From: Elusimicrobiota bacterium
GTDB lineage: Bacteria > Elusimicrobiota > Elusimicrobia > UBA1565 > UBA9628
Reading direction: 5' to 3'
NCBI GenBank assembly: GCA_028871595.1
Contig: JAGWMT010000002.1
Coordinates: forward strand, 1-44,006
Length of the DNA: 44,006 nt
Part shown: positions 7,666 to 15,585 of the stretch, piece by piece
How positions within the stretch are numbered: the first letter of the stretch is position 1
Layout: each line of letters begins with the position of its first letter
Made by a program: the position numbers and the translations under genes
The notes under the pieces: model-generated
The model's database searches: none
What the model was told of the DNA's origin: nothing
What the model saw: only the letters and a program-made list of their open reading frames with translations

Positions 7666-8397
7666 ATGAATAAACCCCTTCTCTTCGTTTTCGCCGCCTG
7701 CGTCGCCCTGGCCGCCGCCGGCTGCGACAAGAAGTCCGATACCTCCTCAGCCCCCGCTCCGGCGCCCGCCGCCGCTCCGGCCGCCGCGCCCGCCGCGGCC
7801 CCCATGCCGGCCGCCGCCGCCAACCCCGCCTTGCTGTCTCCGCAGACCGCCACGGAGAAAGCCCCTGACGTGTACAAGGCCAAGTTCTCCACCACGAAGG
7901 GCGACTTCGTCATCGAGGTGCACCGCGCCTGGGCGCCGAACGGCGCCGACCGCTTCTACAACCTGGTCAAGATCGGCTACTACGACGGCTGCGAGTTCTT
8001 CCGCGTGATCGACGGCTTCATGGCCCAGGTCGGCATCAACGGTAATCCGACGGTCCAAGCGAAGTGGCGCGACGCGAACATCCCCGACGATCCCTCGGCG
8101 GGGCAGACCAACGCGCGCGGCATGGTCACGTTCGCCACCGGCGGGCCGAACACCCGCACCACGCAGTTCTTCATCAACTTCAAGGACAACTCCTTCCTGG
8201 ACGCCAGCGGCTTCCCGCCCTTCGGCAAGATCGTGGAGGGCGAGTCCGTCATCGACCAGCTCTTCCGCGGCTACGGCGAGGGCGCGCCCAACGGCAGCGG
8301 CCCGGACCAGGGCCAGATCCAGATGCGCGGCAACGCATACCTGACCGAGCAGTACCCGAACCTGGACTCCATCAAGTCCGCGAAAATCGTCCCCTAA
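7666..8397 (+). CDS. Lipoprotein cyclophilin-type peptidyl-prolyl cis-trans isomerase
   Basis: 243 residues. A lipoprotein signal ends in LAAAGC, so Cys20 would be lipidated; an Ala/Pro-rich tether follows (residues about 30-55), then a cyclophilin domain. Domain marks are STTKGDFVIEVHRAWAPNGADRFYNLVKIGYYDGCEFFRVIDGFMAQVG, with the FxR of the active site, GMVTFATGGPNTRTTQFFINFKDNSFLD, and PPFGKIVEGESVIDQL. It should catalyse proline isomerisation during folding of exported proteins, anchored at the outer face of the inner membrane or in the outer membrane. A second, cytoplasmic cyclophilin lies at 11540-12040. The promoter sits immediately upstream, with no room for a ribosome binding site. 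Confidence 0.92.
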   Translation: MNKPLLFVFAACVALAAAGCDKKSDTSSAPAPAPAAAPAAAPAAAPMPAAAANPALLSPQTATEKAPDVYKAKFSTTKGDFVIEVHRAWAPNGADRFYNLVKIGYYDGCEFFRVIDGFMAQVGINGNPTVQAKWRDANIPDDPSAGQTNARGMVTFATGGPNTRTTQFFINFKDNSFLDASGFPPFGKIVEGESVIDQLFRGYGEGAPNGSGPDQGQIQMRGNAYLTEQYPNLDSIKSAKIVP

Positions 8398-8443
8398 AAC
8401 CGCGCTGGGCCTTTAGGCCCATGCGGCGAATAGGTCCGATTGC

Positions 8444-8449
8444 TAAAAT
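8444..8449 (+). promoter_or_regulatory. Extended -10 element of the glucoamylase gene
   Basis: TGC-TAAAAT, an extended -10, ends 8 bases before the GTG at 8458. No convincing -35 hexamer and no Shine-Dalgarno site are present, consistent with a leaderless or nearly leaderless transcript. Confidence 0.35.
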
Positions 8450-8457
8450 GACGGGGC

Positions 8458-10023
8458 GTGATCCGGTCATCCCTCGCATTTCTGCTGGCCGCCGCCTTGA
8501 CGGCTCCGGCGTCCGCCGCCCCGCATGGCTCCGCGGAGCTGGGCGCCCTTTACGACGGCAGCCGCGCGCGCTCAACGGGACTGGACGGGCTCGCGGTCTC
8601 GACCGCCGCGGCGTCGCGCTCCGTGACCGCGGCCGGCGCCGTCGCGGCCCCGGAATCCCTAGACTCCTGGCTGGCGCGCGAACGGGCGATCGCCCTGACC
8701 AAGATGGGGGCGAATATTTCCCCCGCCGGAGCGGCTTCCGGCGCCGTGGCGGCCTCCCCGTCGCATAAGGACCCCGATTATTTCTTCCATTGGCGTCGCG
8801 ACGCCGCGCTGACCATGCAGGAAGTGGTGACCTTGTACGCCCAGTCCAAGGACCCGGGAGAAAAGCAGGCCTACCTCAAGATGCTCACCGACTACGCGGA
8901 CTTCGTGAAGAAGACCCAGGCGCAGTCGACCCTCACCGGCTTGGGAGAGCCCAAGTTCAACATGGACGGCTCCCCCTTCAACGGCCCCTGGGGCCGCCCG
9001 CAGGACGACGCCCCGGCCGAGGAAGCCAGCACCTTGATCTACTTCGCCTCCGTGGTTTTAAAGGAAGGAAACAAGGACCTCGCCAAAAGTCTTTACGGCG
9101 GCTTCGCCGACGGCGCGAAAGGCGATCTGGAGTACGTCTCCCATCATTGGGGGCAGACCAGCTTCGACGTGTGGGAGGAGGTGAAGGCGCATCACTTCGA
9201 CACCGAGACCGCCCAGCGCACCGCCCTCTTGGAAGGCGCCTGGCTGGCCGATCAACTGGGCGACGACGGCGCGCCGGGGTGGTATCGCGCCCAGGCCGAA
9301 CTCCTGAAGACGCGCATGGCCAAGCACTGGGACCCAGGCAAGGGCTACATCGTCTCCGCCCTGGACCAGGACGCGGGCCTGGGCGGCAAGGACAGCGGCC
9401 TGGACTCGGCCGTGATCCTGGCGGCCATTCACCGCCGGCCCGTGGACGGAGAGATCATCCCGGCCGGCGACGCCTCGTTCTTCTCGGTGACCGACGCGCG
9501 CGTGCTGGCGACGGCCCAGGCGTTGAAGGACCGGTTCAAAGCCGAGTACGCGGTCAACCGCCGCCCCGGCGAGCCGGGCGTGGCCATCGGGCGCTACCCG
9601 GAGGATTCCTACTTCGGCGGCAATCCGTGGCCTCTGCTCACGGCGGCCTTCGCCCAGTTGGATTATATGGCGGCGGCCGAATTCAGACGGACCGGAACTC
9701 TAAGAATCGAAGAAGCGGACCAGGCATACTTCCGAGGCATCCTTCCCGAACGCGCCGCTGATTTGCGCGCCGGGACGATATTGGAAAGCACGGATCCGTT
9801 GTTCGCCGAGGTCATGGACGCCTTGCGGCATGACGGCGACTCGTTCCTGTCGGAGGTCCGGGCCCACGCGAACCCGGACGGCTCCCTGTCGGAGCAGATC
9901 GAGAAGAACTCCGGGGTGATGACCTCGGCGAAGGACCTCACGTGGAACTACGCCTCGATCCTCTCCGCGCTGCAGGCCCGCGACGCGCTGGGCGCCGGGC
10001 TTACGGCTTCCCGGCGGAACTGA
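8458..10023 (+). CDS. Secreted GH15-family glucoamylase (glucan 1,4-alpha-glucosidase)
   Basis: 521 residues from a GTG start, with a signal peptide ending near APASA-AP. The glycoside hydrolase family 15 (alpha/alpha)6 barrel is clear: GAVAASPS..PDYFFHWRRDAALTMQ (residues 96-121), FNMDGSPFNGPWGRPQDDAPAEEA (168-190), SFDVWEEV with the likely general acid Glu240, and DGSLSEQIEK with the likely general base Glu479, then DLTWNYASILSA near the C-terminus. It should release glucose from the non-reducing ends of starch- or glycogen-like alpha-glucans outside the cytoplasm. No starch-binding domain is attached. The last 23 bases overlap the convergent M32 gene. Bacterial and fungal enzymes of this family have the same motif order; the exact glucan preference is unknown. 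Confidence 0.9.
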   Translation: MIRSSLAFLLAAALTAPASAAPHGSAELGALYDGSRARSTGLDGLAVSTAAASRSVTAAGAVAAPESLDSWLARERAIALTKMGANISPAGAASGAVAASPSHKDPDYFFHWRRDAALTMQEVVTLYAQSKDPGEKQAYLKMLTDYADFVKKTQAQSTLTGLGEPKFNMDGSPFNGPWGRPQDDAPAEEASTLIYFASVVLKEGNKDLAKSLYGGFADGAKGDLEYVSHHWGQTSFDVWEEVKAHHFDTETAQRTALLEGAWLADQLGDDGAPGWYRAQAELLKTRMAKHWDPGKGYIVSALDQDAGLGGKDSGLDSAVILAAIHRRPVDGEIIPAGDASFFSVTDARVLATAQALKDRFKAEYAVNRRPGEPGVAIGRYPEDSYFGGNPWPLLTAAFAQLDYMAAAEFRRTGTLRIEEADQAYFRGILPERAADLRAGTILESTDPLFAEVMDALRHDGDSFLSEVRAHANPDGSLSEQIEKNSGVMTSAKDLTWNYASILSALQARDALGAGLTASRRN

Positions 10024-11530
10024 GGCCGTACAGCTCACCGTACTTGGCGCGCAGATAAGACAGATACGGCTCGGCCGAGATCGGACTTCCCGTCGCGCGG
10101 CGGACCAATTCCTCGGCGCCGAACTTGGCGCCGTGGCGATGGACGTTCTCCCGCAGCCAGCCGAGCAGGCCGGAGAAGTCCCCGGCCTCGATGCGCGCCG
10201 GGATGTCCGGGCGGGCCTTCAGCGCGGCCTCGTGCAGCTGGACGGAGATCAGGTTGCCGATCGCGTAGGTCGGGAAGTAGCCGAACAGGCCGCCCGCCCA
10301 ATGCACGTCCTGAAGGACGCCCTGGGCGTCGTCCGGCGGGACGATGCCGAAGTACTCACGTGATTTCGCCGCCCAGGCCTCGGGCAGCTCGGCGGCGCGC
10401 ACGCGCTCACCGAGCAGGTCGCGCTCCAGGTCGAAGCGAAGCATGATGTGCAGGCCATAGGTGAGCTCGTCCGCCTCGACGCGGATGAACGAGCGCTCGA
10501 CGCGATTGACCGCGCCGTAGATCCCCTCGGCGTCGAAGGCGGCGGCCTGAGGGAAAAGCTCGGCGAAGCGCGGCAGGAACCTTTTCCAGAAGCCGCGCCC
10601 GCGCCCGACCAGGTTCTCCCACAGCCGCGACTGCGACTCGTGCGCAGCCATCGTCGCGCCCCGGCACAGCGGGCCGTGCTTGAGCTCGGCGCCGACGCCC
10701 TGCTCGTATAGCCCGTGGCCGGCCTCGTGCATCACGCCGAACAGCGCGCTGAACGGCTGGTCCTCGCGATAGCGGGTCGTCAAACGCACGTCGTCGGAGG
10801 AAATCGACGCCGAGAACGGATGCGCCGACACGTCGAGTCGCCCCCGTTCGAAATCGAAGCCCATCGCGCGCGCGACCTCCTCGACGAAGACGCGCTGGCG
10901 CTCGAGCGGAAACGAGCCGGCGAGCGCCGGCAGGCGGGCCGCGTCCTTGCGCGCCGCGACCTCCGCGACCAGGGCGACGAGGCCGGGCTTGAGCTCGGCG
11001 AACAGCGCCCGGACGCCCGCCGTCGTCATGCCCGGCTCGTACTCCTCGAGCCAGGCGTCGTAGGGATCGGCGATGCTTCCGACGGCCTCCGCCTGACGGC
11101 GCTTGAGCTCGATCATCCGCTCGAGCTCCGGGCGGAACAGCGCGAAATCCCGCTTCGCGCGCGCCGCGACCCAAACCTCCTGGGAGCGCGCGCAGTGGCT
11201 CGCCAGTTCCTCGACCAATGACGCCGGCTGACGGCGGCGACGACGATACTGGCGCTCGGTCCAGCGCCACAGCGCCGCGTCTTCGGACTCCGGCTCCGCG
11301 CCGGCGGCGGCCGCTGCCAATTCCTCGACAAGGCGCCCCGTCTCGTCGGCGGCGATGATCTCGTGCGCCGCCCGCCGCACCGCGCCGATCTGAAGAGCGC
11401 GCGCCTCGCCGCCGCCGCGCGGCATGCAGACCTCCTGATCCCAATCAAGCAGGCCGGCGGCCCGGCTCAAGGAATTGTAGTCCCGCATGCGGTCGCGCAG
11501 GGCCCGGAATCGCGGCACGGCTTCCTTCAT
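10001..11530 (-). CDS. M32 family carboxypeptidase (Taq-type metallocarboxypeptidase)
   Basis: 509 residues, the usual length for thermostable carboxypeptidase 1. The N-terminus LLDWDQEVCMPRGGGEARA is the family signature. The zinc site reads HEAGH (His268, Glu269, His272) in FGVMHEAGHGLYEQG, followed by AAHESQSRLWEN with Glu298 as the expected third ligand. VERSFIRVEADELTYGLHIMLRFDLE and the closing GYFPTYAIGNLISVQL are also conserved. It removes C-terminal residues from peptides in the cytoplasm and has no signal peptide. It starts 9 bases after the upstream cyclophilin stop, so the two are probably one transcript. Its 3' end overlaps the glucoamylase gene tail to tail. Confidence 0.95.
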   Translation of the reverse strand: MKEAVPRFRALRDRMRDYNSLSRAAGLLDWDQEVCMPRGGGEARALQIGAVRRAAHEIIAADETGRLVEELAAAAAGAEPESEDAALWRWTERQYRRRRRQPASLVEELASHCARSQEVWVAARAKRDFALFRPELERMIELKRRQAEAVGSIADPYDAWLEEYEPGMTTAGVRALFAELKPGLVALVAEVAARKDAARLPALAGSFPLERQRVFVEEVARAMGFDFERGRLDVSAHPFSASISSDDVRLTTRYREDQPFSALFGVMHEAGHGLYEQGVGAELKHGPLCRGATMAAHESQSRLWENLVGRGRGFWKRFLPRFAELFPQAAAFDAEGIYGAVNRVERSFIRVEADELTYGLHIMLRFDLERDLLGERVRAAELPEAWAAKSREYFGIVPPDDAQGVLQDVHWAGGLFGYFPTYAIGNLISVQLHEAALKARPDIPARIEAGDFSGLLGWLRENVHRHGAKFGAEELVRRATGSPISAEPYLSYLRAKYGELYGLSSAGKP

Positions 11531-11539
11531 CGCGTCGCG

Positions 11540-12040
11540 CTACTTCGCGAGCTTCTGGGCCAGCGAGACCTTCGTCATCGCCACCGGCGTGTTGGGGCGG
11601 TCGCCGCGGTCGCGGGGCACGTCGCCGATCTTGACCACGATGTCCTGGCCCTCGATCACCGCGCCGAACACGGCGTGGCGGTCGTCCAGGTGGGGCGTCG
11701 CGCCCAGCGTGATGAAGAACTGCGAGCCGCCCGTGTCCGGCCCGGCGTTGGCCATGGACAGGATGCCGGCCTTATTGTGGCGCAGCTTGGGATGGAACTC
11801 GTCCATGATCGTCCAACCGGGTCCGCCGCGGCCGGTCCCCGTCGGGTCGCCCGTCTGCACCATGAACTTGGGGATCACGCGGTGAAAAATCACCCCGTCG
11901 TAATAACCCTTCTCGACCAGCTTCACGAAATTGGCCACCGTGTCCGGCGCCTCCTTCGGAAACAGCTCGACGGCGATCTTGCCCAGCGACGTCTCGATCA
12001 CCGCCACCGGATTATTCGTCTTATAAGGCCGTTCAGCCAT
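11540..12040 (-). CDS. Cytoplasmic cyclophilin-type peptidyl-prolyl cis-trans isomerase
   Basis: 166 residues and no signal peptide, so cytoplasmic. The whole protein is one cyclophilin domain: VIETSLGKIAVELFPKEAPDTVANFVKLVEKGYYDGVIFHRVIPKFMVQTGDP, then GILSMANAGPDTGGSQFFITLGATPHLDDRHAVFGAVIEG, with the active-site FHR and QFFIT motifs present. It catalyses cis-trans isomerisation of Xaa-Pro bonds. A strong ribosome binding site (AAGGAG at 12046-12051 read on the minus strand) lies 5 bases before the ATG. That site is immediately bounded by the inverted repeat of the RAYT element, so the gene's native upstream region has been displaced. It is probably co-transcribed with the M32 gene downstream. 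Confidence 0.95.
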   Translation of the reverse strand: MAERPYKTNNPVAVIETSLGKIAVELFPKEAPDTVANFVKLVEKGYYDGVIFHRVIPKFMVQTGDPTGTGRGGPGWTIMDEFHPKLRHNKAGILSMANAGPDTGGSQFFITLGATPHLDDRHAVFGAVIEGQDIVVKIGDVPRDRGDRPNTPVAMTKVSLAQKLAK

Positions 12041-12052
12041 AAATTCTCCTTA

Positions 12053-12084
12053 AGGGGTCAGGCTTTTACTTATTTGACTTATTT
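12053..12084 (+). repeat. Left inverted repeat of the RAYT element
   Basis: Pairs with 12928-12959, with one mismatch in 32 bases (position 12072 against 12940). Its outer edge touches the ribosome binding site of the cyclophilin gene on the minus strand. Confidence 0.9.
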
Positions 12085-12127
12085 TGACGATGGAACTTTT
12101 CGCGGGGGCAAAACGTATGGAAAGCAC

Positions 12128-12946
12128 ATGCCGCGTCCACCAAGAATACATTATCCCGGCGCCGTCTATCATGTCATGGCCCGCGGCGTCGACGGCCGAG
12201 CGATATTCAACGATGAGCGCGATCGTCGCGATTTTCTGCGAATAATATTGGCACTACAATCCGAAACTCATTTTTCAATTCTTGCCTATTGCCTGATGGG
12301 CAATCATTTCCATTTCGCATTGAGGGTCGGATCCACGCCCCTATCACGTATTATTCAGCGCCTCCTTACCCAATACGTTCTCGGCTTCAACCAACGGCAT
12401 GAGAGAGAAGGACACCTCTTTCAGGCGCGCTACAAGGCCGCGCTTTGCCTTGACGATGTGTATTTGATCACGCTGATTCGCTATATCCACATGAATCCAG
12501 TCCGGGCGGGCTTGACGAAAACTCCCGATGACTGGCCGTGGTCCAGCTACCAACATTATGTCGGTCGCACATCAATCCCCATCACTAACACAAGACTCTT
12601 TTTCGAAGCGCTCAACATCGAGGGGGCCAGCGCCGAGGAATTTGCGCGATGGCCGACTGTTGGCGATGAAAGCTTCAACCCTTGGCCTTCAGACCGGACC
12701 TTCCCCCTGTTGCGGGAAGAGGAAGCCGGCGTTGAGCCAATCGACGCCCTCGCTTCTTCTCTATTTCCGGAGGATCTGGCGGCACTCAAGTCCGGAAGTC
12801 GCCTCAGAGCGATCACCGCAAAAAAAAGGCGCCTCGCGGATCAGGCTCTTCGGAATGGACACTCTCTCGTTTCGATTGCCGCTTGGATGAAATGCTCACC
12901 GTCCGCCATTCACCACCTGCTACGGCGAAATAAGTCAAACAAGTAA
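12128..12946 (+). CDS. REP-associated tyrosine transposase (Y1/IS200-like HUH superfamily)
   Basis: 272 residues from the ATG at 12128. The HUH motif is GNHFHF (His60, His62), preceded by THFSILAYCLM; the catalytic Tyr is most likely Tyr112 in LDDVYLITLIRYIHMNPVRAGL, the hallmark segment of the RAYT branch of Y1 transposases. PRIHYPGAVYHVMARG at the N-terminus and DDWPWSSYQHY are also typical. The C-terminal third ends in a helix-turn-helix-like SLVSIAAWMKCSPSAIHHLLRR. Base composition is lower in GC than the flanks. The last codons lie within the right inverted repeat. All catalytic residues are present, so it may be active. RAYTs cut and join palindromic REP sequences in single-stranded DNA. 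Confidence 0.92.
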   Translation: MPRPPRIHYPGAVYHVMARGVDGRAIFNDERDRRDFLRIILALQSETHFSILAYCLMGNHFHFALRVGSTPLSRIIQRLLTQYVLGFNQRHEREGHLFQARYKAALCLDDVYLITLIRYIHMNPVRAGLTKTPDDWPWSSYQHYVGRTSIPITNTRLFFEALNIEGASAEEFARWPTVGDESFNPWPSDRTFPLLREEEAGVEPIDALASSLFPEDLAALKSGSRLRAITAKKRRLADQALRNGHSLVSIAAWMKCSPSAIHHLLRRNKSNK

Positions 12947-12959
12947 AAGCCTGACCCCT
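12928..12959 (-). repeat. Right inverted repeat of the RAYT element
   Basis: Complement of 12053-12084. It contains the last six codons and stop of the transposase gene on the plus strand, and its outer two bases supply part of the tdk stop codon on the minus strand. Confidence 0.9.
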
Positions 12960-13563
12960 ATCGCTGAAAGCAGCGGCGGCAGCGGGCTTCGTATTTGTCC
13001 GCGGCGCCCACGTCGATGACTTTTTTTCCGGAGGAGAGGCGCTGGGAGCGGTTGGCGGGGTTGCCGCAGACCATGCAGATGGCCAGGTTCTTGGTCACGA
13101 ACTCGGCGACGCCCATGAGGCGGCTGGTCACGGGGAAGGGCACGCCGCGGAAATCCTGATCCAGGCCGGCGACGATCACGCGGCGGCCCTGGTCGGCCAG
13201 CTTCTCGCACACGTCCACGATTTCCTCGTCGAAGAACTGGACTTCGTCCACGCCGACCACTTGGGTGTCGGGCGCGATCCGCGTCAGGATGTCGCGCGCC
13301 TTGGCGACGGCGATGGACGGGGTTTTGTGCAGGTCGTGGGAGACGATATGGTCCTTCGCGTAGCGCACGTCCAACGCGGAGTTGAACACCTGCACCTTCT
13401 GGCGCGCGATGGCCGCCAACCGCAGACGGCGGATCAATTCTTGGGTCTTGCCCGAGAACATGGAGCCGACGACGGCCTCGATCCAGCCGCCGCCGCTGTG
13501 ACCCCACGAGACGGGCGCGGCGGGGCGGTGCCCATTGCGGACGATCTTGTCCTTTTTGCTCAT
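12958..13563 (-). CDS. tdk: Thymidine kinase (type II, zinc-binding)
   Basis: 201 residues from the ATG at 13563, which overlaps the rfbB stop as ATGA; an extension to 13650 would lie inside rfbB. The P-loop GSMFSGKT is at residues 33-40, the Walker B-like VGVDEVQFF at 104-111, and the structural zinc Cys pairs are Cys163/Cys166 (CMVC) and Cys195/Cys198 (CRRC). It phosphorylates thymidine to dTMP in the salvage route. The neighbour rfbB uses dTDP-glucose, so co-translation could link thymidine nucleotide supply to dTDP-sugar synthesis. The stop codon TAG straddles the junction with the RAYT element. The C-terminus looks full length, ending just after the last zinc ligand. Confidence 0.95.
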   Translation of the reverse strand: MSKKDKIVRNGHRPAAPVSWGHSGGGWIEAVVGSMFSGKTQELIRRLRLAAIARQKVQVFNSALDVRYAKDHIVSHDLHKTPSIAVAKARDILTRIAPDTQVVGVDEVQFFDEEIVDVCEKLADQGRRVIVAGLDQDFRGVPFPVTSRLMGVAEFVTKNLAICMVCGNPANRSQRLSSGKKVIDVGAADKYEARCRRCFQR

Positions 13564-14555
13564 CGGTTCTTGTACTGCGTCTTGTAATAGGCCCGGTAGC
13601 CGCCGCCGACCTTCAGCGGGCGCCACCATTTCTCGTTGGATAAATACCACGCGATGGTCTCGCGGAGGCCTTTATCAAAATCGTAGGCGTGTCGAAAGCC
13701 CAATGCCTTGAGCTTGGTACAGTCCAGGGCGTAGCGGCGGTCGTGGCCCTTCCGGTCCTCGACGCGGGTCACCAAGGACGAAGTCTTGCCCATCAGCTTC
13801 AACACCTTGGCGATCAGCTCGCGGTTCTCGCACGTGTAAGACCCGCCGATGTTGTAAACCTCGCCGAGCGCGCCCTTATCCAGAACGGTCAAGATGGCGC
13901 GCGCGTGATCCACGACGTGCAGCCAATCCCGCACCTGCTTCCCGTCCCCGTACTGCGGGAACGGCCGGTCTTCCATGAAATTGGTGATCATCAGCGGCAG
14001 GGCCTTCTCCGGGTATTGATACGGCCCGTAGTTGTTCGACGCCCGCGTGGTCACCACCGGAGCTTTGTGCGTGACGAAGTAGGAGCGGACCAGAAGGTCG
14101 GAGGCCGCCTTGGAGGCCGCATACGGGCTGTTCGGCTCCAGGTTATCGCCTTCCCGGGAGTAGCCCTTCGTCACCGAGCCGTACACTTCGTCGGTGGACA
14201 CATGGAGAAACCGGTGGACGCGATGCCGCAGGGCGGCGTCGAGCAGGACCTGGGTGCCGACGATATTCGTGGTGAGAAACGCCGACGCGTCGAGAATGGA
14301 GCGGTCGACATGCGTTTCCGCCGCGAAATGAACGACGAGACGGCAGCCTTTCATCGCGCGGTCGACGGCCTTCGGATCCCGGATATCGGCCTTGATCCAC
14401 CGGTAGCGGCCCTTGATATCCGCCAGGTTCGCCGGATTCCCCGCATACGTGCGGGAGTCAAGATTGACGATGCTCCACGACGGCCGCGCCTTGAGGGCGG
14501 TCCTGATGAAATTGGAGCCGATGAAGCCGAGGCCGCCCGTCACCAGAACTTTCAT
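13560..14555 (-). CDS. rfbB: dTDP-glucose 4,6-dehydratase
   Basis: 331 residues. An extended short-chain dehydrogenase with the NAD-binding GGLGFIGSNF (residues 7-16), HFAAETHVDRSI, the dehydratase catalytic triplet Thr121-Asp122-Glu123 in STDEVYG, and Tyr145-x3-Lys149 in SPYAASKA. SNNYGPYQYPEKALP and DGKQVRDWLHVVDHARAI are diagnostic for RmlB/RfbB rather than other epimerases. It converts dTDP-glucose to dTDP-4-keto-6-deoxyglucose for deoxysugar components of surface polysaccharide. It overlaps the epimerase gene upstream and tdk downstream by 4 bases each. RfbA, RfbC and RfbD are not in the window. Confidence 0.95.
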   Translation of the reverse strand: MKVLVTGGLGFIGSNFIRTALKARPSWSIVNLDSRTYAGNPANLADIKGRYRWIKADIRDPKAVDRAMKGCRLVVHFAAETHVDRSILDASAFLTTNIVGTQVLLDAALRHRVHRFLHVSTDEVYGSVTKGYSREGDNLEPNSPYAASKAASDLLVRSYFVTHKAPVVTTRASNNYGPYQYPEKALPLMITNFMEDRPFPQYGDGKQVRDWLHVVDHARAILTVLDKGALGEVYNIGGSYTCENRELIAKVLKLMGKTSSLVTRVEDRKGHDRRYALDCTKLKALGFRHAYDFDKGLRETIAWYLSNEKWWRPLKVGGGYRAYYKTQYKNR

Positions 14556-15499
14556 GCGCGGCCTTGAATAAACCAGTCCCAGGTCTCGCGCAGGCCTTCC
14601 TCGAAGCCCTTCACGGGCTTGTAGCCGAGGACGCGCCGGATCTTGCGGTTGTCGGCCCAGGTCTTACGCACGTCGCCGGCGCGCATCGGGTGGTGGCGGC
14701 GGGGCAGCTTGCGCCCCACGATCTTCTCGATGACGCCGATCATGTCCAGAAGGGAGTGCGTCGAGTTGTTGGCCACGTTGAAGACCTCGCCGGAGACGCG
14801 CGACGGCGCCTTGGCGGCCAGGATGTTGGCCGCGACCACGTTGTCCACGTGCGTGAAGTCGCGCGACTGCAGGCCGTCCCAGTGCACGTCCAGGGGAACT
14901 CCGGTCAAAGCCTGCTCCATGAACTTAGGGACCACCGCGGAGTACAGGGACTCGGGATCCTGGCGCGGTCCGAACACGTTGAAATAGCGCAGGGAGACCG
15001 TCTCCAAGCCGAACGACTTGGCCCAGACGATCGCGTAGTGCTCCGCGGCCAGCTTGCTGACCGCGTACGGCGAGAGCGGCTGGGGGCGCATGTCCTCGCG
15101 CTGCGGATAGACCTTGCAGCCGCCGTACGCGGAGCTGGAGGAGGCGTAGACGAAGCGCTTGACCTTGGCGTCGCGGGCGGCGACCAGCATGTTCAACGTG
15201 CCGGTGACGTTGGCCTCGTTGGAGGGCAGGGGCCGGTCCATGGACTTGGGCACGGAGCGGATCGCGGCCTGGTGCAGGACATACGTCGCGCCGCGGCAGG
15301 CCTTCGCGCAATCGGCGGGGCGCGTGAGATCGCCCTTCATGAACTCGAAGAGCCCGCGCACCGACTTGAGCTTATCGAGGCGGCCGGTGGAGAGGTTGTC
15401 CAGGACGCGGACGCGCTCGCCGCGCCGGACCAAGCCTTCCACCAAATGCGAACCGATGAATCCCGCTCCGCCCGTGACCAGCCAGAGTTTTCGTGCCAT
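14552..15499 (-). CDS. NAD-dependent UDP-sugar 4-epimerase (UDP-GlcNAc/WbpP-like or GalE-like)
   Basis: 315 residues. An extended SDR with VTGGAGFIGSHL (residues 8-19), LDNLSTG, QAAIRSVPKSMDRP, YASSSSAYG and the catalytic Tyr145-x3-Lys149 (YAVSK). The SVPKS segment and GDVRKTWADNRKIRRVLGYKP resemble the WbpP/TviC group that epimerises UDP-N-acetylhexosamines at C4. UDP-glucose 4-epimerase activity is the alternative, because single residues decide substrate size. The product would feed polysaccharide or lipid A-linked glycan synthesis. It leads a coupled trio with rfbB and tdk. A -10-like element lies 9 bases before the ATG, and no Shine-Dalgarno site is visible. Confidence 0.88.
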   Translation of the reverse strand: MARKLWLVTGGAGFIGSHLVEGLVRRGERVRVLDNLSTGRLDKLKSVRGLFEFMKGDLTRPADCAKACRGATYVLHQAAIRSVPKSMDRPLPSNEANVTGTLNMLVAARDAKVKRFVYASSSSAYGGCKVYPQREDMRPQPLSPYAVSKLAAEHYAIVWAKSFGLETVSLRYFNVFGPRQDPESLYSAVVPKFMEQALTGVPLDVHWDGLQSRDFTHVDNVVAANILAAKAPSRVSGEVFNVANNSTHSLLDMIGVIEKIVGRKLPRRHHPMRAGDVRKTWADNRKIRRVLGYKPVKGFEEGLRETWDWFIQGRA

Positions 15500-15508
15500 T
15501 TCGGGGCC

Positions 15509-15514
15509 ATGTTA
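15509..15514 (-). promoter_or_regulatory. -10-like element before the epimerase gene
   Basis: TAACAT on the minus strand ends 9 bases before the ATG at 15499. There is no clear -35 and no ribosome binding site. It is the likely promoter of the epimerase-rfbB-tdk group, giving a transcript with almost no leader. Confidence 0.3.
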
Positions 15515-15585
15515 CCATTTGTTTGGTGGCGGCGGAATGGGGCGGCTGTTACGCTGATGGTGTCGGGCTGGCGCGCGACATCAGG

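Larger units (their letters stand above)
12053..12959 (+). mobile_element. RAYT (REP-associated tyrosine transposase) element with 32-bp inverted ends
   Basis: A 907-bp unit bounded by inverted repeats at 12053-12084 and 12928-12959, matching at 31 of 32 positions. Both ends begin AGGGGTCAGGCTTTTACTT on their own strand. It contains one gene, a Y1-type transposase. No target-site duplication was recognised at the borders, as expected for single-strand HUH transposition. It lies between tdk and the cyclophilin gene in what would otherwise be one minus-strand operon. A related mini-element lies at 23051-23132. Confidence 0.85.

Noticed and set aside
8405..8421. TGGGCCTTTAGGCCCA hairpin after the cyclophilin lipoprotein gene
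   Set aside because: Only 6-7 base pairs and no T-run follows, so I do not call a terminator.
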